Below, in pieces: positions 29,914 to 39,322 of a stretch of DNA of 41,425 nucleotides. The first letter of the stretch is position 1. Every line of letters begins with the position of its first letter. The position numbers were made by a program, and so were the translations under genes. The notes beneath the pieces were generated by a model, which was not told the origin of the DNA, did not search any database, and worked only from the letters and a program-made list of their open reading frames with translations. The stretch spans positions 1 through 41,425 of the forward strand of contig DUQW01000088.1 of NCBI GenBank assembly GCA_012837585.1. The letters are read 5' to 3'. Source of the stretch: Acholeplasmataceae bacterium (GTDB taxonomy: Bacteria; Bacillota_I; Bacilli_A; Acholeplasmatales; Acholeplasmataceae).

Positions 29914-31013
29914 TAAAATATAATCCCTTCATCTAAAGCCATTTGTTCAGACTTAATATCAATTGACCAGCCAGTAGCTGTAACTGCAAGTCTAACGTTT
30001 TGTCCGGCTTTACCAATTGCTAGTGATAAATGATCGTCTTGAACAATCGCTAGCGCTCTTGGAGTTGATGCGGTTGGATCTATTTGAGTTACCGCAATAA
30101 CTCTAGCAGGTTGTAATGCATTTGAAATTAATTCTTTTGGATCATCAGAATGCTTAAATAAGTCAATCTTTTCTCCGTTTAAGGCTTTAGTAACACCTCT
30201 AATACGCATTCCCTGATCGCCAATACAAGCACCAATTGGATCTACGTTTGGATCATGTGAGATAACTCCAACTTTTGATCTATCACCAGCTTCTCTGGCA
30301 ATACTTATAATTTCAACAATTCCCGCTTTAATTTCAGGAACATAGTTTTCCATTAACTTAACAACTAAATCAGCATTAGTTCTTGAAACAGAAACTTGGA
30401 AGTTTTTTCCTTCCTCAACTTTTGTTACATAAACATTAACTCTATCGCCAACTTGTAAGTTGTCGTTAGGTAATGTATCTCTTTGATTTAAAAAAGTAAT
30501 AGTATCTTGACCTATATTTAAACGGTATCTCTTATCATGATTACCTTTAGCTTCATCAATTCCAACTACTTGAGCTGAAATCATTTGGCTTTCTAATTTT
30601 TTAAAGTGATTAAACACTTTTTCTTTAGTTAAACGATTTAAAATTTCATTAAATCTTTGTTTAACTTGGCTTGATGCATGATATCCGAAATCAGTAGGAG
30701 ATACTTTTTCTTCTAAAATATCACCAACTTTAATTTTTGAATTAATTTTTTTCGCATCAGCTAACATGATTGTTGTCATAATTTTTTCATCTAATGTAAT
30801 GTCATCAATTACTAATTTTTGAGTATAAATTGATAACTCATTAGCTTCCTCGTCTAGATCAACGCGGCAAGTTTTAACGTTAAACTCTTTTTTACAACCC
30901 GCGATCATCCCTTCCTTGAAAGCTTCAACAACGTCGTTTCTTTCAAGTTCCATTTCCTTAACAATTAAATCAATATCTTCTGAAATTGTCGATTTTTTAC
31001 TCATTTTTTTCAC
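29913..31013 (-). CDS. nusA: Transcription termination/antitermination factor NusA
   Basis: S1 and KH domains: VDPIGACIGDQGMRIRGVTKALNGEKID, LAIGKAGQNVRLAVTATGWSIDI. Confidence 0.96.
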   Translation of the reverse strand: MKKMSKKSTISEDIDLIVKEMELERNDVVEAFKEGMIAGCKKEFNVKTCRVDLDEEANELSIYTQKLVIDDITLDEKIMTTIMLADAKKINSKIKVGDILEEKVSPTDFGYHASSQVKQRFNEILNRLTKEKVFNHFKKLESQMISAQVVGIDEAKGNHDKRYRLNIGQDTITFLNQRDTLPNDNLQVGDRVNVYVTKVEEGKNFQVSVSRTNADLVVKLMENYVPEIKAGIVEIISIAREAGDRSKVGVISHDPNVDPIGACIGDQGMRIRGVTKALNGEKIDLFKHSDDPKELISNALQPARVIAVTQIDPTASTPRALAIVQDDHLSLAIGKAGQNVRLAVTATGWSIDIKSEQMALDEGIIF

Positions 31014-31447
31014 ATCCTTACTGCCGTTCTCATTTGTGTGGCAACTCTATATTTAATTTTTATTTGTTTTTTAATATTTTTTTCTCTTATTTCTAAAACT
31101 ATTTCTTCACCGTCAAAAGAAATTAAATCACCAGTTCCTTTAAACTGAGGTGAAACTAAATAGATATGTTTACCAATTTGCTTTTTTAATTCTTCTTCGT
31201 TTCTAATTGGTCTTTCTGCTCCCGCAGTTGAAACTTCTAAATAATAATCTTCAGGAACTAAATCATCAAATCTATCTCTAATCTGAGTGTGAATTAACTC
31301 TAAATTATTAGAGTTTAAATTTTCACCATCTACTAAAACTTCAATGATTTTAGAAATTCCATAATCATTTTTTATCTTAAAAGAGTAAAGTTCTAATCCC
31401 ATTTCTTTTAATAGTTCTTCAATTTTTAACTCTAATTCTTTAAACAT
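31010..31447 (-). CDS. rimP: Ribosome maturation factor RimP
   Basis: GLELYSFKIKNDYGISKIIEVLVDGE...YYLEVSTAGAERPI; upstream of nusA. Confidence 0.93.
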   Translation of the reverse strand: MFKELELKIEELLKEMGLELYSFKIKNDYGISKIIEVLVDGENLNSNNLELIHTQIRDRFDDLVPEDYYLEVSTAGAERPIRNEEELKKQIGKHIYLVSPQFKGTGDLISFDGEEIVLEIREKNIKKQIKIKYRVATQMRTAVRM

Positions 31448-31459
31448 ATACCTCTCTCC

Positions 31460-31486
31460 AAAAAAATAAGTGGATTGGGGCCCACT
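31460..31486 (-). terminator. Weak intrinsic terminator/attenuator in the rimP-nusA operon leader
   Basis: AGTGG-GCCCCAAT-CCACT-TA-TTTTTTT on the minus strand, between a TATAAT -10 (31502-31507) and the rimP SD GGAGAGAGG. Confidence 0.65.
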
Positions 31487-31566
31487 AATAATGTCAAAAC
31501 TATTATATCACACTTTCTAATTAAATTAAAATAATACATATTTATTTTAAATATGTCATAAAAATA

Positions 31567-31589
31567 AAAGGCTGCAAGCGGCAGCCTTT
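31567..31589 (-). terminator. Terminator of the GT-PlsC fusion gene
   Basis: AAAGGCTGC-N5-GCAGCCTTT followed by TTATTTT on the minus strand. Confidence 0.8.
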
Positions 31590-31595
31590 AAATCT

Positions 31596-33416
31596 TTATT
31601 TATATTCTTCTACTTTTAATGCTTCCATTTTAGCAAGTGATGTCTCCATAAAGTCATCAATTGAATCTCTTCTCAACATATAATAACTTGGATAAATCGG
31701 TTCACCAATATTAAGAATTACACGTTTTTTAAATTTTCCATTTTTCTTAGGTATTTGTAAAAAACTAATTCTAGCTGGAATAATAGGTGCCATCGCGTTT
31801 TGTGCAACATGGAAAGCCCCTTTTTTAAATCTTTGAAGATCTTCATTTTTATACACTAAATTGCCTTCAGGATATATTAAAACAAATCGACCTCTTTGGA
31901 CCTTTTTTGTAATTTCATTAATAAAAACTTTTGTTTCATCAATACCGACTGGTGTTGGGATTGTACCAAAAAATGTAATTATTGGCCCATAAACCTTATG
32001 TTCAAAGTTACCTGGCATAGAAGTATAAACTGACAATCTAGGATATGTGGCACAAGCATTCATTAATGAATCTAAATTGTGAACGTGGTTACTTATAATA
32101 ACTGCACCAGTTTTTACCTTTTTCAAATTATTTTTACCAATAATTCTTAATCCACCAAATAAATAAGAATATAATTTAAATAAAGGATAAATTAATAGAA
32201 AAAATATTCTAACAAAGAAGTGACCTACTTTATTTGGTCTTAGTTTCTTTAAATATTTTCTATTTGATTCTTCTTTTGAAAACTCATTTAGCTTAACATC
32301 ATGGACTGCTGCCTTAAACATCTCTTCTAATCTTTTAACAGCTGTATCTATTTTGAAATTTTGCATTGAGTCTTGATATTTCTTACTCATTTTTATTCTT
32401 TCTTCAGGATGCTCAATCCAATAATCAATTTTTTCAGCTAAATCTTTAGGATTATTTAACTCAAATAAACTACGGTCATCAAGAGCAAATATTTGCCCAG
32501 GAGCACTAAATGGCGCGTTTGATAATACTGGTACCAATCCACCAGCAAGTGCTTCAAGAACAGAAATACCTTCAGTTTCAATTTCTGCCGTATGAACATA
32601 TAAATCGCTCTTTTTGATAATTTCAATTAACTCATTTTGTGAATAAAATCCAAATGTGACATTCAAGTTTAATTTTTTAGCAAGTTTTCTTAGTTTTTTG
32701 TTTCTTGGACCCTGACCAGCTACTACTAGTTTAATTTTATCTTTATATTTAGAATACTTCATAGCTTTAAATAATATTTCTTGTCGTTTTTCAAGCGACA
32801 AACGGCCAACGGTTAGAATTTGAAACTCTTCTGGGTTATATGGACGGTTAGCCTCAACAAAAAACTGATGCCCCACTCCATTAGTAATTGGGTGCAGGAT
32901 ATTTTTATATCGATGTTGTCTTAATTTATCGGCCATCACTGGACTTGGACAATGAACTCTGTCAACATATTTATATACTCGGCGTTTATAGAACTTATAT
33001 AAAATCCAAGCCACCGGCATCAATATCTTACCAGCTCCTGAGCCATAAGCTACGTGTTCCGGACAATAATGATATGATCCCGTTACCGCAATTCCCATTT
33101 CTTTTGCTACTTTGGCTGCAACAACAGCTGATTTCCACGGAAAGAAAAAGTGAACAACATCAGCTCCTTCAAAAGCACGTCTAAAAACATTTACATCAGG
33201 TTTTGCATAATAAGTTTTTTGAGTTGCCGACCATTTTGATACAATTGGAATATTTCTTTCTTTTAATTGAAAATATTCTTCTCCCTGGATACTACTAATT
33301 GATACAACTCTAACTGTATGTCCCATTTCTTCTAACATCTGTTTTGAACGTACGGCAGTCATAGTTGTTCCGTTTGAAAATTCTCCATATGAATCTATTA
33401 CATAAACTATAATCAT
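31596..33416 (-). CDS. Fusion protein: GT4 glycosyltransferase (N-terminal) plus PlsC-like 1-acylglycerol-3-phosphate acyltransferase (C-terminal)
   Basis: N-terminal GT4: SYGEFSNGTTMTAV, ILTVGRLSLEKRQEIL, EGISVLEALAGGLVPVLS. C-terminal PlsC: NHVHNLDS (HX4D) and YPEGNLV. One uninterrupted frame. Confidence 0.88.
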   Translation of the reverse strand: MIIVYVIDSYGEFSNGTTMTAVRSKQMLEEMGHTVRVVSISSIQGEEYFQLKERNIPIVSKWSATQKTYYAKPDVNVFRRAFEGADVVHFFFPWKSAVVAAKVAKEMGIAVTGSYHYCPEHVAYGSGAGKILMPVAWILYKFYKRRVYKYVDRVHCPSPVMADKLRQHRYKNILHPITNGVGHQFFVEANRPYNPEEFQILTVGRLSLEKRQEILFKAMKYSKYKDKIKLVVAGQGPRNKKLRKLAKKLNLNVTFGFYSQNELIEIIKKSDLYVHTAEIETEGISVLEALAGGLVPVLSNAPFSAPGQIFALDDRSLFELNNPKDLAEKIDYWIEHPEERIKMSKKYQDSMQNFKIDTAVKRLEEMFKAAVHDVKLNEFSKEESNRKYLKKLRPNKVGHFFVRIFFLLIYPLFKLYSYLFGGLRIIGKNNLKKVKTGAVIISNHVHNLDSLMNACATYPRLSVYTSMPGNFEHKVYGPIITFFGTIPTPVGIDETKVFINEITKKVQRGRFVLIYPEGNLVYKNEDLQRFKKGAFHVAQNAMAPIIPARISFLQIPKKNGKFKKRVILNIGEPIYPSYYMLRRDSIDDFMETSLAKMEALKVEEYK

Positions 33417-33439
33417 CTTATCTACTCCTATAATTCAAA

Positions 33440-33456
33440 TGCTATTTAAAATAGCA
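33440..33456. promoter_or_regulatory. 17-bp palindrome (candidate operator) at the GT-PlsC transcription start region
   Basis: TGCTATTT-A-AAATAGCA, perfect 8+1+8, just downstream of the promoter at 33465-33493. Confidence 0.6.
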
Positions 33457-33464
33457 CTTAATAT

Positions 33465-33493
33465 ATTATAATCTCTTAGTTAAGTAATGTCTA
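33465..33493 (-). promoter_or_regulatory. Promoter of GT-PlsC gene (TAGACA-N17-TATAAT)
   Basis: -35 TAGACA at 33488-33493, 17-nt spacer, -10 TATAAT at 33465-33470. Confidence 0.65.
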
Positions 33494-33557
33494 AACATAA
33501 ATGAATCGTGGGAAAATAAGGAAATATAATGTTAAATAATGAAATTATATAATAAAA

Positions 33558-33584
33558 AACTCTCCATAGGAACTATGAAGAGTT
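33558..33584 (-). terminator. Terminator of the hypothetical membrane protein gene
   Basis: AACTCTTCATAG-TTC-CTATGGAGAGTT followed by TTTTATT on the minus strand; one mismatch in the stem. Confidence 0.75.
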
Positions 33585-33609
33585 AATAAAATATAATTTT
33601 TTTTATGAT

Positions 33610-34080
33610 TTAATCAAGTTCTTTAAATTCAGCTTCCTCTACTTTATTAGGTTTTTTAAAAGGAACCTTTGGTTTTTGCAAAGATATAATTAAAAAATAA
33701 ATTGATCCAAACAGGCCAATTACTATTAATAATCCCGAAGAGACGATAGTAATTATTAAATTAAGATTTGGATTATCACGAATAATATAGTCAATAAATA
33801 ATAAAACTAATACTGGAACTGCCGCAATATAACCAACAACCCTTTGAATTTGATAATCTCTTTCTTTTATAGTAATCATATCATCACGGACAAATCTTCT
33901 AACTCCAATAAATAAACCAATTAGTAAAAGTATTAGAAAAATAGGTAGGGCTAATTTTAAAACCGATTCTACTTTCGTTTCCTTTTCTATAACATTTAAT
34001 ATGATGTTTTGAATACCATAAAAAATAAGCCAAGCGAATATTGCTACTGAAAATGCGATTCTTTGTCGTTTAATTTGCAT
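33610..34080 (-). CDS. Hypothetical four-TM membrane protein
   Basis: 156-aa ORF with four hydrophobic segments, flanked by a terminator and a divergent promoter region. Confidence 0.65.
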   Translation of the reverse strand: MQIKRQRIAFSVAIFAWLIFYGIQNIILNVIEKETKVESVLKLALPIFLILLLIGLFIGVRRFVRDDMITIKERDYQIQRVVGYIAAVPVLVLLFIDYIIRDNPNLNLIITIVSSGLLIVIGLFGSIYFLIISLQKPKVPFKKPNKVEEAEFKELD

Positions 34081-34153
34081 ATTTACAACTCCTTTTTTAC
34101 ATTTTATTACAAGTTATGCTATTATTATTATATAACAAATATGAGGTGGTATT

Positions 34154-34642
34154 ATGAAAAAGGCTATTTATCCAGGAAGTTTTGACCCACTAACTAATGG
34201 TCATTTGGATTTAATAAGACGTGCAAGTAAATTAGTTGATAAATTATATGTTGTCGTTGCAGATAACGTAAATAAGAAAACTGTCTTTACTGTTGAAGAA
34301 CGAATCAATATGATTAAGTTAGTAACTAAAGATATCCAAAATCTTGAAATTTTGCATACTAACAAATTAGTTGTTGAAGTTTCAAGAGATTTAAATATAT
34401 CAATAATGATTCGCGGACTTAGAAATCTATTGGATTATGTAAGTGAGTATCAACTTGCAAGTTTTAATAAAAACTTAAATCCGGACATTGAAACACTAAT
34501 CATGTTCCCATCAAAGGATATGCATTATATTTCATCATCTGCAATTAAGGAACTAATCTATCATGATGCTGACATTTCACCTTATGTACCACATGAATTA
34601 GTAGATGTTATTCGTAATAAATATTCAAAAATTGTTAAATAA
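34154..34642 (+). CDS. coaD: Phosphopantetheine adenylyltransferase
   Basis: KKAIYPGSFDPLTNGHLDLIRRA, MIRGLRNLLDYVSEYQLASFN, SSAIKEL. Confidence 0.96.
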   Translation: MKKAIYPGSFDPLTNGHLDLIRRASKLVDKLYVVVADNVNKKTVFTVEERINMIKLVTKDIQNLEILHTNKLVVEVSRDLNISIMIRGLRNLLDYVSEYQLASFNKNLNPDIETLIMFPSKDMHYISSSAIKELIYHDADISPYVPHELVDVIRNKYSKIVK

Positions 34643-35399
34643 TACCTTTATTTTTTAGAAATTCATATAATTTATTGTCTTTGACATTAGGGCCGATTAA
34701 ATCGGCCTTTTCTTTTAATTCATTGACCTTTGAATTTCCCATAGCTATCCCAATATCAGCAACTTCTATCATGTCAATATCATTATAACCATCGCCAATC
34801 GAAATTACCATGACATCTCCTAATATTTCTTTAACTTTTAAAATACCAGTTCCTTTAGAGTGATTCCCAATTGTTAAATCAACACCAGATCTCGTCCATA
34901 AGTATTGATTATAATTAGGTAATTCTTCAAGACATTTGAATAGCGTTTCAAAGTCACTAGAAACTAACCAAGCTTGGTAGACTTTGTTTTTTAAATAATA
35001 ATCAGGGGTTAGCTTAGCTTCATTTTTTAAATTAATTTCTCCTCTTAGTTGCAGTCTTAGTAGTGCATCTTCATTTAATCCAGAAACCCCCATTAATAGA
35101 TCATGATTTACTGCTTTTTCTAATATTTCATCAATACTTTCGTTATCATATGGTGAGTCATAAATTACTTTACCGTTTAAAGTAACATATGCTCCGTTTG
35201 AATATACAAATGAATCAAAATAATGAAGTATATCATTAATTACGCCCATTCTACCAGGTCCACGACCAGTAGCAATTCCCAAGTAAAAATTATCGTCTTT
35301 TGATAATTCATCAAGAAGTCTTAAAGTTTCTGATGGAACAGTAAATGTTTCAGAATCTACTAACGTGTTATCTATATCAAAAAATATAATTTTCTTCAT
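34635..35399 (-). CDS. HAD-superfamily hydrolase, Cof type
   Basis: IIFFDIDNTLVDSETFTVP...GIATGRGPGRM...ISIGDGYNDIDMIEVADIGIAMGNS. Confidence 0.9.
   Translation of the reverse strand: MKKIIFFDIDNTLVDSETFTVPSETLRLLDELSKDDNFYLGIATGRGPGRMGVINDILHYFDSFVYSNGAYVTLNGKVIYDSPYDNESIDEILEKAVNHDLLMGVSGLNEDALLRLQLRGEINLKNEAKLTPDYYLKNKVYQAWLVSSDFETLFKCLEELPNYNQYLWTRSGVDLTIGNHSKGTGILKVKEILGDVMVISIGDGYNDIDMIEVADIGIAMGNSKVNELKEKADLIGPNVKDNKLYEFLKNKGII
34691..34716 (+). terminator. Intrinsic terminator for coaD embedded antisense in the convergent HAD gene
   Basis: GGCCGAT-TAA-ATCGGCC followed by TTTTCTTTT, 48 nt past the coaD stop. Confidence 0.72.
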
Positions 35400-35407
35400 G
35401 TTTTCTC

Positions 35408-36412
35408 CTATTTTAATGCTTCATCAATTAGTTTTAGTTCTTCTTTAGTAAAATTTAAGTTATTTATGGCTTCAAGATTATCATATAATTGTGATATTTT
35501 AGATGTTGAAATTAATACTGATGATACATTTTCATCTCTTAAAGCCCAAGCAAGAGCCATTTGAGCAATATTTTGACCTCTTGCTTTTGCAATTTCATCA
35601 AGTTTGATTAGTTTACTTCTTAAATCTTCGGTAATATCTCTTTCATTTAAGAAAACAATATAATCTTTTTTAGCTCTTGAATCTTCTGGTATATCTTTTA
35701 TATATTTATTAGTAAGTTTTCCTTGAGCTAAGACACTATATGCAATTAATCCGCCATCAAGTTTATTAACTGTTTCTGGTAATTTATCTTCTTCTATATA
35801 TCGATTTAACATAGAGTATTGTGGTTGAGTAATAACAAAAGGCACGTGTAATTCACGTAAGATTTTAACGGCTCTTGAAAGTTGTTCGCTTTTATAATTA
35901 GATAATCCTACATATAAAGCTTTACCTTGCAGAACAATATCTCTTAGGGCTAACATCGTTTCATATAAATTAGTTTCATGATCAAATCTATGATGATAAA
36001 AAATATCGACATAAGGAATGCCTAATCTTTTAAGTGATTGATCAAGAGATGCTATTAAATATTTTCTAGAACCATGATCACCATACGGCCCTGGCCACAT
36101 TCCGTAACCAGCTTTTGTTGAAATAATAATTTCATCACGATATGGCATTAACGCTTCTTTTAATACACGACCAAAAAATTCTTCTGCTGATCCTGGGGGT
36201 GGTCCATAGTTATTAGCTAAATCAAAATGAGTAATCCCATTATCAAAGGCCGCTAGTATCATTTCTTTTCCTTTTTCATAATCATTAACCGCACCAAAAT
36301 TAACCCATAGGCCAAATGATAAAATTGGAAGTTTTAATCCACTATTACCTAATCTACGATAAATCATTTTTTCATATCTTTTGGGATTCGCTACATAAGT
36401 CATCTTTAACAC
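35408..36412 (-). CDS. Aldo/keto reductase (YghZ/Kv-beta-like)
   Basis: MIYRRLGNSGLKLPILSFGLWVNFG...FDLANNYGPPPGSAEEFFGRVL...STKAGYGMWPGPYGDHGSRKYLIASLDQSLKRLG. A start at the internal Met at 36403 is possible. Confidence 0.93.
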   Translation of the reverse strand: MLKMTYVANPKRYEKMIYRRLGNSGLKLPILSFGLWVNFGAVNDYEKGKEMILAAFDNGITHFDLANNYGPPPGSAEEFFGRVLKEALMPYRDEIIISTKAGYGMWPGPYGDHGSRKYLIASLDQSLKRLGIPYVDIFYHHRFDHETNLYETMLALRDIVLQGKALYVGLSNYKSEQLSRAVKILRELHVPFVITQPQYSMLNRYIEEDKLPETVNKLDGGLIAYSVLAQGKLTNKYIKDIPEDSRAKKDYIVFLNERDITEDLRSKLIKLDEIAKARGQNIAQMALAWALRDENVSSVLISTSKISQLYDNLEAINNLNFTKEELKLIDEALK

Positions 36413-36539
36413 CTCCGCTTATTTTAATTATACCATGAATATATATGATATTTTTCATTTAAAAGAAAACTTATTATTTCCAATATATTGTTTTTTTTGA
36501 TAAAATATATATAACGAAATACGATATTGGAGGAATTAA

Positions 36540-38237
36540 ATGAAAAACTCTTTACTTAAAACCGATGAGATCGGAGTTTTCGCTTTAGGAGGTTTAGGTG
36601 AAGTAGGTAAGAACTTATATGTTCTTGAAATTAGTAATCAAATTTTTCTGCTGGACTGCGGAATTATGTTTCCTGATGCTCACTTATTAGGAATTGATTA
36701 TGTTTTACCTGATTTTACCTACTTAGAAGAAAATAAGGAAAGAATTGTAGGATTATTCATCACTCATGGTCACGAAGATCATATTGGTGGTATTCCGTAT
36801 TTACTTAGAAAAGTTAATATCCCTAAAATTTACGCTTCTGGATTTGCAGTAAGTTTAATTAAAGCAAAATTAGGTGAATTTACGGATATTAAAATGCCTA
36901 AAATTGAAAACTATGAATCTCACTCTAAATACTATTTTAAAGATGTTGAAGTTAGTTTTGTTAGACTAAATCACTCAATACCTGATATGCATGGTATCGC
37001 CTTTAAGACACCACTTGGATATATTTTCCATACTGGTGATTTTAAAATTGATCTGACACCTGTAGGACCAGGAGCTGAATATCATAAATTAACTAAAATG
37101 GGCGAGGAAGGAATGTTACTTGTTTTATCTGATTCAACTAACGCCGAAAGGGATGAAACAATTCAATCAGAAAGAGCAATTGGCGAATCAATTAATGATC
37201 TGTTTTATAATATTAAAGGTAGAATTATTATTGCGACATTTGCATCTAATATCTACCGTATGCAACAAATTATTGACGCTTCAATTTTATCAAATAGACA
37301 AGTTGCAGTAATTGGACGTTCAATGGAAAATGCAATTGAAATTGGTCTACAATCGGGATATATTAAAGCGCCAAAAGATATCTTTGTAAAACCTGAAGAT
37401 ATTAACCGTATCCCACCTGAAAGATTAACTATCTTATCAACCGGTTCACAAGGTGAACCGCTAGCTGCATTAAGTAGAATTGCTGCTGGTTCACACCGCT
37501 TTATTAAGGCGATTCCTGGTGATACAGTAATATTTTCGTCATCACCAATTCCAGGTAATCAAGAGCCAATTAACCGAACAATAAATGCTTTATTTAGAAT
37601 TGGGGCTGATGTAATAACACATGGTCCACTTGCTGATACTCATACATCAGGACATGGTAATCAATTTGATTTAAAGCTATTATTATCTTTAACTAAACCT
37701 AAGTTTTTTATTCCAGTTCACGGAGAACATAGAATGCTTAAATTCCACCGTGATTTAGCTATCTCCGTTGGAGTTGATCCGCAAAATATTTTAATTATGG
37801 ATAATGGTGATGTTGCAGCTGTTTCAAAAGATAAAATTAGACTTGCTGGTAGAGTTCAAGCTGACGATGTTTACGTTGACGGGACAGGAATCGGAGATAT
37901 TTCAAATAATATCATTAGAGAAAGAAAGATGTTAAGTGATGATGGAATGTTTGCGGTAATTATTACTGTTGATAACCAGAATCGAAAAATTATTGGAGAT
38001 CCTACTATTATCTCTCGAGGCTTTATTTATATGAAGGGTAATGAAGCCTTAACTGATGCTTTAGCTAATGATACTAAAGAATTTGTTACTAATGTATTTA
38101 ATAATAAAAATTTAATATCTGAATCTGAATTTAAGACAAAATTATCTGATTATTTAACTGATAAAATCTATGATATTACTCAAAGAAAACCGATGATTAT
38201 TCCTGTTATTAGAAATTTTAATACAACTGATTTATAA
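36540..38237 (+). CDS. rnj: Ribonuclease J
   Basis: GGLGEVGKNLYVLE, LFITHGHEDHIGGIPYLL, FHTGDFKIDLTP, HTSGHGNQFDLKLLL, FIPVHGEHRML. Confidence 0.96.
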   Translation: MKNSLLKTDEIGVFALGGLGEVGKNLYVLEISNQIFLLDCGIMFPDAHLLGIDYVLPDFTYLEENKERIVGLFITHGHEDHIGGIPYLLRKVNIPKIYASGFAVSLIKAKLGEFTDIKMPKIENYESHSKYYFKDVEVSFVRLNHSIPDMHGIAFKTPLGYIFHTGDFKIDLTPVGPGAEYHKLTKMGEEGMLLVLSDSTNAERDETIQSERAIGESINDLFYNIKGRIIIATFASNIYRMQQIIDASILSNRQVAVIGRSMENAIEIGLQSGYIKAPKDIFVKPEDINRIPPERLTILSTGSQGEPLAALSRIAAGSHRFIKAIPGDTVIFSSSPIPGNQEPINRTINALFRIGADVITHGPLADTHTSGHGNQFDLKLLLSLTKPKFFIPVHGEHRMLKFHRDLAISVGVDPQNILIMDNGDVAAVSKDKIRLAGRVQADDVYVDGTGIGDISNNIIRERKMLSDDGMFAVIITVDNQNRKIIGDPTIISRGFIYMKGNEALTDALANDTKEFVTNVFNNKNLISESEFKTKLSDYLTDKIYDITQRKPMIIPVIRNFNTTDL

Positions 38238-38239
38238 AA

Positions 38240-38261
38240 AAACACCAGGCGGTGTTTTTTT
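38240..38261. terminator. Bidirectional terminator between rnj and cobO-like gene
   Basis: AACACC-AGGC-GGTGTT flanked by an A-run and a T-run. Confidence 0.88.
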
Positions 38262-38275
38262 GTTTATATATCTAA

Positions 38276-38791
38276 TTAAAAATCTATTCCTCTTCGTGCT
38301 AATACACCTTCGTGGTAATAATGTTTTAACTCGCGCATTTCTGTAACTAGATCCGCTCTTTGTTTTACAAAGTTAGTAGCATATCTACCAGTAATAATTA
38401 ATTCAACATGTTCAGGTTTAGCATCAATTAATGTATGAAACTCCTCTTCTGTGATTAACTCAGTGATAAAACATAAATTCAACTCATCTAAAATAACTAC
38501 ATCATATTCACCTGATTTTAAAACTTTAAGTGAATACTCATATCCTTCTTTGGCTTTCTCAATATCAGTATATTTAGGATCGTTACCGACAAATGTTGGT
38601 GCACCAAACATTTTAATTTCTAAATTATCTAATTTTTCTAAAATTTCAAAAGCGGAATCTTTAATTCCTTTCATAAATTGACCAAGAAATACTTTTTTGC
38701 CAGCCCCTAATGCCCTAATTGCCAATCCGAAGCAAGCTGTAGTTTTTCCTTTTCCGTTACCGGTATAAACATGAATATAACCTTTGTTCAT
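38276..38791 (-). CDS. cobO: Cob(I)alamin/corrinoid adenosyltransferase (CobO/BtuR/CobA type)
   Basis: GYIHVYTGNGKGKTTACFGLAIRALGAGKKVFLGQFMKG...VVILDELNLC...IITGRYA...EMRELKHYYHEGVLARRGIDF. Confidence 0.93.
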   Translation of the reverse strand: MNKGYIHVYTGNGKGKTTACFGLAIRALGAGKKVFLGQFMKGIKDSAFEILEKLDNLEIKMFGAPTFVGNDPKYTDIEKAKEGYEYSLKVLKSGEYDVVILDELNLCFITELITEEEFHTLIDAKPEHVELIITGRYATNFVKQRADLVTEMRELKHYYHEGVLARRGIDF

Positions 38792-39321
38792 AATGAGTCA
38801 CCACTTTCATTTATAGTTTTTTCTTCTAACTGAGAATCTAATACTCTCTTTAATGGTTTATATAACCATAGTACTGATAAGAAGCTTGATGCTGCAATTA
38901 AAATTTCAAATGGAATATCTTGGATAAAATATGTCCAAAATGGTATTTGCAGCATAAATACTCCTGGTATAAAAAATATCCAACAATATATTAAAGAATA
39001 TAAAATACTTAAAAATGCCAATCCCAATGAATAATTTACTTTCTTAAATATAGTTTTTAAAGTAATCAGAATGACTAAATAACCTGCATACATAAATGGT
39101 ACTACTATTAAATTAAATGATCCCATCAGTAAGTTATCCAAAATAACATGGACTGTAATCATTAAAACTGATTCAATAAAATTAAATGTCTTACAATATA
39201 AAATTATTAATAAAAATGTCAGTTGTACGTTAGGAATAAAACTTAAAATTTGTTCTTGAACAAATAATATAGCTGTAAGAATGGATATGATTACTAATCT
39301 TTTAATCGTCATCTTTTTCAT
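38788..39321 (-). CDS. ECF transporter S component-like membrane protein
   Basis: Polytopic, with RLVIISILTAILFVQEQILSFIPNVQLTFLLIILYCKTFNFIESVLMITVHVILDNLLMG, S-component style. Overlaps cobO (ATGA). Confidence 0.75.
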   Translation of the reverse strand: MKKMTIKRLVIISILTAILFVQEQILSFIPNVQLTFLLIILYCKTFNFIESVLMITVHVILDNLLMGSFNLIVVPFMYAGYLVILITLKTIFKKVNYSLGLAFLSILYSLIYCWIFFIPGVFMLQIPFWTYFIQDIPFEILIAASSFLSVLWLYKPLKRVLDSQLEEKTINESGDSL

Positions 39322-39322
39322 A

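Noticed and set aside
31481-31486. GGGCCC-containing leader segment as a T-box or ribosomal-protein leader
   Set aside because: No T-box antiterminator consensus (TGGNACCGCG) and the leader is too short; it fits a simple attenuator.
32888-33184. 98-aa plus-strand ORF inside the GT-PlsC fusion
   Set aside because: Antisense shadow ORF; the translation shows no recognisable domain.
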